Assembly: GCA_002751075.1 (NCBI GenBank)
Contig: NAOQ01000980.1
Coordinates: 1 to 18,102, forward strand
Origin: Ichthyophonus hoferi
Taxonomy: Eukaryota; Opisthokonta; Ichthyosporea; Ichthyophonida; Ichthyophonidae
Direction: 5' to 3'
DNA length: 18,102 nucleotides
Part shown: one piece after another, positions 10,840 to 18,102 of the stretch
How positions within the stretch are numbered: position 1 is the first letter of the stretch
How the letters are laid out: each line of letters opens with the position of its first letter
Notes under the pieces: generated by a model
Databases searched by the model: none
Seen by the model: only the letters and a program-made list of their open reading frames with translations
What the model was told of the DNA's origin: nothing
Made by a program: the position numbers and the translations under genes

Positions 10840-13206
10840 CTATTCACATGGCATAACAAGGTCTCTAATACCCAGCATCTTCATTCCTTTCTCATCTATC
10901 GTACCATATGGTCCGTACATCATACATTCTAAATCAGTAGCAACTGTTAGTAATCGATCCTGGAATGATTCTGCATTAGATCGATCTAGATTAGCATCGG
11001 CAGAGTCCATTTTGGAACTGGTTCGTATAGGTCCCTTGGCGGGGATGGATACCAGTTTCTGTGCAGTGAGAATAATGTTCTCCGCTGTTTGGTCTAATTT
11101 TTGTATGTCCTGTGCCTCCTGAGCAGTAACATCCCTTTGGTGAGTCATTCGGGTAATAGCTCGCCTCTTCCGCTGGACATGGGTTGGCTTCCATGGAACT
11201 TTGTGGGGACACTTGTCTAGTGTAGCTCCAAAAGAAGGGTGCTTGTGGTTGGATGAATACGTGTAGTTCAACTGGCTGATATCGTTAACTTGACGAAGGG
11301 TCACAGGCTCGGTAAAAGTAATAAGTTGGACATCAAAACTATGATCAATCTCAAGTATGTTCTCTTCGTAGACAGCAATATCAGGTTTTACTCCAGGAGT
11401 GTTCGGGACAACGGCCGTATTATGACAAGCCTGCCACGTTGCCCATAACTTGTCGATAAATGAATGATGCAGGAAGAACAGTGGGTCATGGGGCGAGTAG
11501 GCGATGTCGCCAAGAGTACCACCTACACGACTATGTATTATATTGTGCCAACCCTTTAACATTTCAGAGAAATATTTGAATGTCTTAATTGTAACCACCC
11601 CACTACCAACTTCAATGGGACCAGGAGGGCGCCAACCGCGCTCATTATTAAAGGGGCGGGTTACACATATGTCATTGCTTGTCGAATTACTGTAGCGGTA
11701 CAAGCCCATTATATCGTCTATTACACATTTATCCCCTCCGGCCCCACCGAGATCAGAGAGGACTGAAATTACAGGAACATGAAATACGGTATATGGTTCC
11801 TTAAGATCCATGGTCCAGTCCCAATAAGGCAGTGTAAAGCACTGAAACTGTGGATCTAGAGCACGTATGGCCTCCTCTACCATGAGTATAAAATAACGGT
11901 GCCACGCCAAAAAAGCATTGGATTGGTGACCAAAAATCGTGACAGATTCAAGTGTATGTCTCCTAATGAGCTTTGCATAGGCACCACTCTGAATAAGCCT
12001 ATGAAACCCTGTTATATACAGGCTCTTCTCGCTTTTGGAGAGCTCGCGCCACTCTTTACGGATACGATGACCTCCTGCGTTGACATTGGTACAGCCCACC
12101 GATGTAGGTGAGGGCGTGGCGGTTGGGGCGGTTGGGGCGGAAGTGGGAATGGGAATAACAATACTAGGAGGAGTAGTACTGGTTGGTATTGTATCCCGAG
12201 TTGTTAAATCTGGCTCTAAGGGAACGCTAGTATCAATAGTGACTGGGTTACTAATACTGGTAATGGTAGTGGTGGTGGTGACAGTAGTAGTGGTGGTGAT
12301 AGTAGCAATGGGAGAGAAAGTACTTGAGGAGATGATAGTGGCAGGAGGAGTGACTTGAATAATATTCCACTCGTCCAACCTCGATATCGTAGTAATGGCA
12401 TGTATAGTAGAGATGTCGCTGTGAAGGGTAATAAATATAGTGGTAGAGGAGACTGTAGATGTGGTTGTAGTAGGGGTGGGTGAGAATGTGTTGGCGATTG
12501 ATATCGTCTGAGTTGAACTAATGGGATTGTTAGGAGTAGATGATCTATCCAGCATCGGGACGAAATTTCTTTCCGGTTTGTTGGCTACGCAGCCAGCATT
12601 TGTGTAATGCATGTTTCTAGGGCATAAACAAAGAAAGCTACCTAGTGTATTAACACACAAGCTGCTATCTGCACACATTTTTAAGCGTCTACACTCATTG
12701 ATATCGAAGTACCTTCCACGGAATCGGACAAAGCCAGCCCGAATTTTTTTCCCAACTGTAGATGGTGCCGCCTTGCACACTTTACCGTCACCAATATAAC
12801 CGCTACGGCATGTGCACATATAGCTTCCTGCGGTGTTTGTGCATATTGCTTGCGTCTCCCCTGCACATTGGTTATTGTCTCTACTTAAACACTCATTAAT
12901 ATCTACACAGAATTTTGTGTCGGGATGCCAGGTATGTCCTGAGCTGCAGCCCCTTGCTATCTCATTGCCCACAGGAACGTTAATTATGTCATCACTGGTA
13001 ATAGGGCTTGGCATATTGAGTTGTGAGCTAACCACTTTAGAATCCTCTGAAAAACTTGGTACGGGGTTATTCTCGTCGAAGTTATTGGTTCTTGTAACAC
13101 GGAGTGGTATCACCAATCCCCCTCTGTTTCTAGGACCTCTGGGGGTTTGACCTTTGATTTCATCGGTAAACGCGCTAACTAGAAATAATACTAATACTGG
13201 CCTCAT
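10840..13206 (-). CDS. Secreted EGF-tyrosinase, single coding exon
   Basis: Type-3 copper protein predicted to oxidise phenols or catechols (tyrosine, DOPA) outside the cell or in the secretory route. The 788-codon frame starts at ATG 13206 (A at -3), the first ATG in the frame; codons upstream lack one. Order: short signal peptide (RPVLVLFLVSAF, residues 2-13), two calcium-binding EGF domains (about 102-144 and 168-206, six Cys each, DINEC starts, Asn-hydroxylation pattern CxNxxGSYxCxC), Ser/Thr/Pro-rich mucin-like stalk (about 222-370), tyrosinase domain (about 372-595), C-terminal extension with RKRR (679-682) that could be a furin site. CuA histidines are 417, 427 and 436 (in AWHRYF); CuB histidines are 554 and 558 (WHNIIH) and 581 (DPLFFLHHSFID). 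Asn follows the first CuB His, a residue linked to monophenolase activity. No C-terminal membrane anchor is seen. A good acceptor at 13257-13256, some 50 bases before the ATG, hints at a 5' UTR intron. I cannot name an orthologue. Confidence 0.93.
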   Translation of the reverse strand: MRPVLVLFLVSAFTDEIKGQTPRGPRNRGGLVIPLRVTRTNNFDENNPVPSFSEDSKVVSSQLNMPSPITSDDIINVPVGNEIARGCSSGHTWHPDTKFCVDINECLSRDNNQCAGETQAICTNTAGSYMCTCRSGYIGDGKVCKAAPSTVGKKIRAGFVRFRGRYFDINECRRLKMCADSSLCVNTLGSFLCLCPRNMHYTNAGCVANKPERNFVPMLDRSSTPNNPISSTQTISIANTFSPTPTTTTSTVSSTTIFITLHSDISTIHAITTISRLDEWNIIQVTPPATIISSSTFSPIATITTTTTVTTTTTITSISNPVTIDTSVPLEPDLTTRDTIPTSTTPPSIVIPIPTSAPTAPTATPSPTSVGCTNVNAGGHRIRKEWRELSKSEKSLYITGFHRLIQSGAYAKLIRRHTLESVTIFGHQSNAFLAWHRYFILMVEEAIRALDPQFQCFTLPYWDWTMDLKEPYTVFHVPVISVLSDLGGAGGDKCVIDDIMGLYRYSNSTSNDICVTRPFNNERGWRPPGPIEVGSGVVTIKTFKYFSEMLKGWHNIIHSRVGGTLGDIAYSPHDPLFFLHHSFIDKLWATWQACHNTAVVPNTPGVKPDIAVYEENILEIDHSFDVQLITFTEPVTLRQVNDISQLNYTYSSNHKHPSFGATLDKCPHKVPWKPTHVQRKRRAITRMTHQRDVTAQEAQDIQKLDQTAENIILTAQKLVSIPAKGPIRTSSKMDSADANLDRSNAESFQDRLLTVATDLECMMYGPYGTIDEKGMKMLGIRDLVMPCE
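12110..12540 (-). repeat. Thr/Ser codon repeat encoding the mucin-like stalk
   Basis: Within the tyrosinase gene the coding strand is a degenerate run of ACC/ACT/ACA/TCC codons with Thr tracts, interrupted by Pro and hydrophobic residues. It makes long antisense open frames that look like Val- or Pro/Leu-rich proteins but are shadows. Runs of this kind expand and contract easily, so stalk length may vary between alleles. Confidence 0.7.
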
Positions 13207-13319
13207 TGTGTATTGAGGAAATGCCTGGTCAATGCTTTCATAGAAATAAATTAAACTGAAATAAAAAGTATTGAAAGAAATCAATTTGATTGCGTTGGGA
13301 ATTCCAGGCACGGTCCAGC

Positions 13320-14400
13320 TTATTCCCGTTATTATTTTATTTAATCCTTTTACTTATGTTTGCTTATAATTTTTTGTATTGAAACTCGTTGACAATGTCG
13401 ATTTACCTTACTTATGTCCTTCTCTCGCTCGTCCTTAATTGACTAACAATATTGTTAGAGGTAGAATGCTAAATAACATATTCGTAAGACCTTTCAGAAT
13501 ATTCTCACTAAATAAAACAAGAGTGCACGATATAAATAAGTCACACAGAAAGCAAAATGTTATATCTTGACTCGTTAAATAGATTTGTCGAAGTATTTTC
13601 TGAGCATTTGGAACATTAATGAGTGGATGATTGACTCTACTTGTGCATCTAGCCTTGCTTATTGGTTAAATTGTTGCGGTGAAACCAATCACAATTCATT
13701 ACGACTATAATTGAGCCAGACCAATCAAATACCGTGCATGCATATCAGGTATTTAGAACGTTTCTAAATAGCACAATATAATACTTACAACCACCACGGG
13801 GCTATAACCTGTAGATACCTAGTTATTTAAACATGTAATTTGCCGTTTATTATTTTACTGGCTTATTGATTATGCTTTTATAATAGTAATAAAATGTAAA
13901 ACCCGAAACTTGTTCTATTAGGATTGGCGCTAGGGTTGTGGGCCATATTTTCAAATATACATATCGGCATACAAGACGTCACAAGCTGCACCATACGTAT
14001 AAATAACGAACATCTAATCCATTAGGTTCAAGGTAGTAATATGTATTATGGGTAAATTGTTAATTATAATTGCAATGCTTACGCCTTTAATTTAAATCCA
14101 TCTCGTCAAACCCGGAATTTTAAACCTCATATTTATGATACTGTTCTTCTACTTTATTCATTAAGGTTATGTCTTAAAACCCTCTTTCCATGTGAGATAA
14201 TAAAACTCTCAAAACAACTGAGTGATCTTATGTCGCAAGACTTCTCTGCCAGACCGATTTGTTTGGCATATTTGATGTTGTACATTTATTTCCAAATAAG
14301 TAAAGAGATGTACTGTAGTACTTGTGAAAGAATTATTACAACGTGTATTATGTGATACAGTAATATATGGTGTTTATGAATGTGCACTGTTAAAGAATTG
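13320..14400. other. Divergent intergenic region, tyrosinase to FANCI
   Basis: This is the tyrosinase-proximal half of the roughly 2.1 kb head-to-head spacer. Three CCAAT pentamers lie within 65 bases (13661 inverted, 13685, 13721). No coding exon is evident. It probably carries the tyrosinase promoter, but I see no clear TATA box or start site. Confidence 0.45.
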
Positions 14401-14460
14401 GAATAGTGCACCTCTATGCATGTGTTGTCTTCATGCGAATAAATAAAGAAGCTCCGAGTC

Positions 14461-14695
14461 TTACTATAATAGTAATAGCAATAATAATAAGAATAATAAT
14501 AATACTCATACTAATAGTGACCATAGTACTAATACTAATACTAACAGTAATTTTAATGATAATAATAATAGTAATAGTAACAGGAACAGTAATGGTAATG
14601 GTAATGATAATAGTAATAGTAATAGTAATAGTAATAGTAATAGTAATAGTAATAGTAATAGTAATTGTAATAATAGTAATAGTAGTAAAACTAAC
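14461..14695. repeat. (AGTAAT)n-type hexamer and trinucleotide array
   Basis: A run of AAT/AGT/ACT triplets, most regular at about 14607-14660 where AGTAAT repeats perfectly. Because the period is a multiple of three it gives artefactual open frames of Ile/Val on + and Leu on -. It lies between the tyrosinase and FANCI starts. Confidence 0.9.
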
Positions 14696-14969
14696 ATTGA
14701 TCGCATACCAATCGGATAAATCCAGATCGCGGGATAAAATTACAACTACTATTATAAACCTTTCATATTCTATCAGCTTAAAAACTTAAATCTACGCATG
14801 CTCTTAAATTTTTATTTATTTGTGAATTTTGTTACATAATTTGTAATTTCATTTAAGGAAAAACATTTATACCTGTTTTTTTATTTTAATTGTTGATGTT
14901 ATATGACAAATAATCTTATTAACTTTAAAATATTACTTTTATACGATCGTAAAGATGATTTGCAATATT

Positions 14970-15012
14970 CCAATTAATCCAGTTAAATCAGAGATCACCA
15001 TTTTGGCGGGAA
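14970..15012 (+). promoter_or_regulatory. FANCI upstream E2F-like site and CCAAT box
   Basis: TTTTGGCGGGAA at 15001-15012 is a close match to the classic E2F element, 348 bases before the FANCI ATG, with a CCAAT box at 14970-14974. G+C-rich motifs are rare in this A+T-rich stretch, which strengthens the call. Fanconi pathway genes are commonly E2F-controlled in animals; direct control here is inference. Confidence 0.5.
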
Positions 15013-15359
15013 CCTTAAATAATAAATAAATAGCAGTTTACCATAATATTAATATTAGTAAAATGTATCTATTGTTTGTTTGTTTGTCAAAGGCCGTCTA
15101 AAGCTTTCAATAATTAATGCACAATACATAACACATTAATTAGAGTACATTCTAATTTCCAAAATACTTCTTTGCATTCAAATACTAGTTTCAAGCGTTA
15201 ATTTTTCTGTTAGCCATTCTTTATAAAATATAGCATTCAACTAGAGAACACAACAGTTTTTTTTTTGTATTTTCTTTTTTGGAAGAAGAAAAAGGCACAC
15301 GTAGCATAATACATTATAACAACATACAATAACACGATAAATTATAAAAATCTAGAATC

Positions 15360-18001
15360 ATGTCAGATATGTTGCAAAGCATGACTTTGCCACAGTTTCT
15401 TGCTCTGGAAGATACGGAAGCACTACTGAAGGCAATAGATTTAATAGACCCCGACCAGGTAAGTGAGTAGAGAAGGAGTGAGTCGCATACATTATGATTC
15501 TTGTCTAATGAACAAGTAGATAGTTAATATGAAGTGTAGTGATGGACATATCAGAAAACTTGCAACTCTGTGCTTATCATACCTTTTATATTTTACATTT
15601 AATATTGTATACTTTATACTCCATGTTCAATACTTTATACTTTATACTCTATACTTTATAATTTACATTCTATACTCTTTATGCTCTGTGCTTTATACTA
15701 TATAATTTATATTTTAATGTAGGTATATATATATATAGCTATAAAATGCAACTACTGAAAGAGTTTCACATGCAATAACTGCGATGACACATTTGAATAG
15801 TCTCAGAATAAAAAGATAATTGGCAACCAAAAAAAACAAAGATAAAAGGAGAAAATAAGGATTAGAGGGCGTTGTTTATTCGGAATACATATGAATATGT
15901 ATGACAGTGCATGCAAGTTGAGATAATTACAAATCAATTAACCTATATACATATACCTATATATTACATTCTCACTTATTATTCATCTATTTTTTAGCTT
16001 CTTTCTTTTGTGAATGAAAATGACGCCGATGCTATGAAACTACTACAAGTACTCCTGAAAGGTGCCACGTTGATGTTATCTCTCCACATACAGTATATCT
16101 ACATATGTCTATATTCACATGTTTATATATATATATATATACTTACATGTATATACTTGTACACATACAGAGGTATTAAAATATATATAACATAGAGTAG
16201 TATCCATTAAATACTATATATGTTAAAACACTTTACAACACTTCCTTTTTAGATTCTTCTCTCTCTGAGCTTATGAATACAATGCATCTATCATACCATC
16301 GCGTAAAAGTATCCAATCATACACATGGATAACTAAATAAAATAGTGCATGTACATGCCCCTTAAACTTATTTTCTCATTTGCCTTTCATTGCCTATATA
16401 TATATATATATATATCTTTCTTTCTTTTTCTCTGTCTATCTATCTACTCATTTTAGCCCTAACCCTCCTTGCCTGTATGCAGCTGGAATATTTAAGCACG
16501 ACAAAGGTCAACGTCAATGGTTAACTCTTCTAAAAGAAGTGTTAGAACGTATATGTGATGGGTCCATTTTAGACAAGCAGGCCAATGATGTGGTTCATTT
16601 TATCGTTGCTGAGGTATGTATTTTTTTCATTATATTTTATCCTTTCCTTTCATATCATACCATACCATATCATACTATGTTTTATCATAGCATACCATAT
16701 CCTATTATATTCTATTACATTGTGCTATATTATACCATATCATACCATATTCTATTGTATTGTATTCGATCATATCCTATCATATGATACTATGCTATAG
16801 CATATCATACCCTATTATATCCTAATATATTATACTATGTTATAGTATATCATACCATATCCTATCCTATATACAATACATAGTGTAGTATCATTAAACT
16901 ATATAACATAGAAAGACAAACGGAAAATTGATGAACTATGCATATTGGGCCTTAGGGCTGTGTTGTAATCATACTCTCGCCTATAAGTAGCACGTAAATA
17001 TTGCTCTGCATAGTATATATATCTTAATAATGATAACACAATATTATGTTTATTGGAATTGATTTCGGGGTGATAGGATAGGTTAATAGATATATGTATC
17101 CTAGTAGATAACGACATTATTGCAACATAAAACCACATATTGACACTAGAATGCACTTCTATACGTACAGACAGCTGTATATACTTATATTTAATGGGAT
17201 GTATTATATCCATATATATATACATACATAAATATATACATATATACATATGTTTACCTACAGAGTGACTGTTGTCATGGGACTTACTATGATAATAATG
17301 TATTCCTTTTAATATATATATATATACATTAATCTGTTATTATCACATCTCTCATGCGAGTTCCGCTCTCTGCTTATTGGATGTTTACTGGTTGTTAGTG
17401 CGATTACGTTTTAGGTGTAATATTCATATATAAAGATAATTACTCTTTGATTGTGTGGTATACATAGTCTGTATAGGCTATAGGTGATATTGATATTGAA
17501 ACTATAGTAGGTATGCATTTCTCTACTCAAAGGTATCATTCCTATACACATATACATAGATATACAAATATACATAGTCACTTGTTTAATATCTTATCAT
17601 AATCTAATCTAATAGGATATGCCTGTACCAATTACACCTTCCCTTTGACATCGACCTTTTTCTTTCATATTACATATAATGTAACTGTGCTGGTATGTTT
17701 GATCTACAGGGTCTTTTTTGGCTAAATATAAATAGTGTAAGTAGTCGTGTTTACATTTCAATTTTTAAAATTAAAAACTTGATTGATTACTGGCTATCTT
17801 TCAGTTTAATTCTTTAAATAGAAGATAATATTAGTGTTATTTCATAGGCGGAGAGATTTCCCGGAGTGGTGATCTTGGCGCTGATCCAATGGTTTGTCTC
17901 TGCTATACGGAATAAAGAGGGTTTAACGGCAAAGGTCTTGGAGATATTCTCTAAATTACTCCTAGTGATTGAAAACATGGAGTCCATTGATGTGCCGGAT
18001 G
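15360..18001 (+). CDS. FANCI: FANCI, N-terminal four coding exons (3' partial)
   Basis: Fanconi anaemia group I protein, partner of FANCD2 in the nuclear clamp that is monoubiquitinated at DNA interstrand crosslinks and stalled forks. Exons: 15360-15458, 15998-16061, 16483-16613 and 17848-18001; phases join (0, 1, 0) and the last exon ends in phase 1 at a GTGCGT donor. The predicted 115-residue start is helical. Its best match to human FANCI is the block with AERFPGVVILALIQWFVSAI (human [20 protein letters not shown]) followed by KVLEIFSKLLL (human KSLELLPIILT), preceded by LLKEVLERICDG...KQANDV. This is the start of the first solenoid. The first residues diverge, as is common for FANCI. The ATG has A at -3. 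Exon 2 has a weak donor, GTGCCA. Identification rests on alignment from memory over about 70 residues. Confidence 0.82.
15585..15740. repeat. Degenerate TTTATACT repeat in FANCI intron 1
   Basis: Variants of CTTTATACT recur about every 8-10 bases, ending in a short (TA)n run at about 15724-15738. Confidence 0.75.
16630..16880. repeat. Degenerate CATAT/CCATA pentamer repeat in FANCI intron 3
   Basis: About 250 bases of CATAC, CATAT, CCTAT and TATTA pentamers with a mostly five-base register begin soon after the exon 3 donor. The two open frames running through it are artefacts apart from the true exon at 16483-16613. Confidence 0.8.
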
Positions 18002-18003
18002 GT

Positions 18004-18102
18004 GCGTATAGTATAGTATAGTATAGTATAGGACAGTATAGTATAGTATAGTATAGTATAGGGCAGTATAGTATAGTATAGTATAGTATAGTATAGGACA
18101 GT
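18004..18102. repeat. (GTATA)n pentamer array with interspersed GGACA/GGGCA
   Basis: Blocks of four to five GTATA pentamers are separated by GGACA or GGGCA units, a higher-order pattern of roughly 25-30 bases. It starts immediately after the last FANCI donor and runs off the right edge. Confidence 0.9.

Noticed and set aside
13207-13311. 35 extra N-terminal residues for the tyrosinase
   Set aside because: The upstream frame begins with GTG, not ATG, and the first ATG at 13206 gives a signal peptide directly; a splice acceptor lies inside the extra stretch.
14406-14789. Open frame of nearly pure Ile/Val (and Leu on the other strand)
   Set aside because: It is a translation of the AGTAAT/AAT simple repeat; triplet periodicity alone keeps the frame open.
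16456-16482. Earlier acceptor (TTTTAG) and a telomere-like CCCTAACCCT before FANCI exon 3
   Set aside because: Using the earlier AG breaks the reading frame, and ten bases of telomere-like sequence is too short to mean a telomeric insertion.
1-18102. Transposons, retroelements, tRNA or rRNA genes, CRISPR arrays
   Set aside because: No transposase, reverse transcriptase or integrase motifs, no tRNA-like fold with a convincing T-loop, and no regularly spaced repeats with unique spacers were seen on either strand.

Overview
This looks like an A+T-rich animal nuclear genome. All the protein genes are eukaryotic and three of the four are split by GT-AG or GC-AG introns of about 350 to 1230 bases. 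One gene encodes a secreted protein with calcium-binding EGF domains, which points to an animal or close relative. An EGF-tyrosinase with compact, simple-repeat-rich intergenic DNA fits an early-branching animal such as a sponge, but that placement is inference. I reconstructed exon structures by hand from reading frame, splice sites and recalled human family sequences.

Layout. (1) About 343-2355, + strand: the last four coding exons of ORC2, an origin recognition complex subunit; its 5' part lies off the left edge. (2) 3920-8105, - strand: a complete seven-exon DNAJC9 gene, a J-domain co-chaperone of histones H3-H4, predicted at 293 residues. It is tail-to-tail with ORC2, and its first intron appears to use a GC donor. 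(3) 10840-13206, - strand: one uninterrupted 788-codon frame for a secreted protein with two calcium-binding EGF domains, a long Ser/Thr-rich stalk and a tyrosinase domain with all six copper histidines. (4) 15360-18001, + strand: the first four coding exons of FANCI, the Fanconi anaemia DNA crosslink-repair protein; the rest lies off the right edge.

Three of the four genes act in S phase: origin licensing, histone supply to replicating chromatin, and replication-coupled repair. DNAJC9 and FANCI each have an E2F-like motif and nearby CCAAT boxes upstream of the start codon, so shared cell-cycle control is a reasonable hypothesis. The tyrosinase is the functional outlier and the only gene without visible coding introns.

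Non-coding DNA is dominated by simple repeats: a 16-bp minisatellite at the left edge, degenerate 5-bp repeats in FANCI introns, a hexamer array near 14.5 kb, and 47-, 48- and about 61-bp duplications in DNAJC9 introns. CCAAT/ATTGG pentamers are clearly over-represented between 4.3 and 8.4 kb. I saw no convincing transposon, retroelement, structural RNA gene or CRISPR array.
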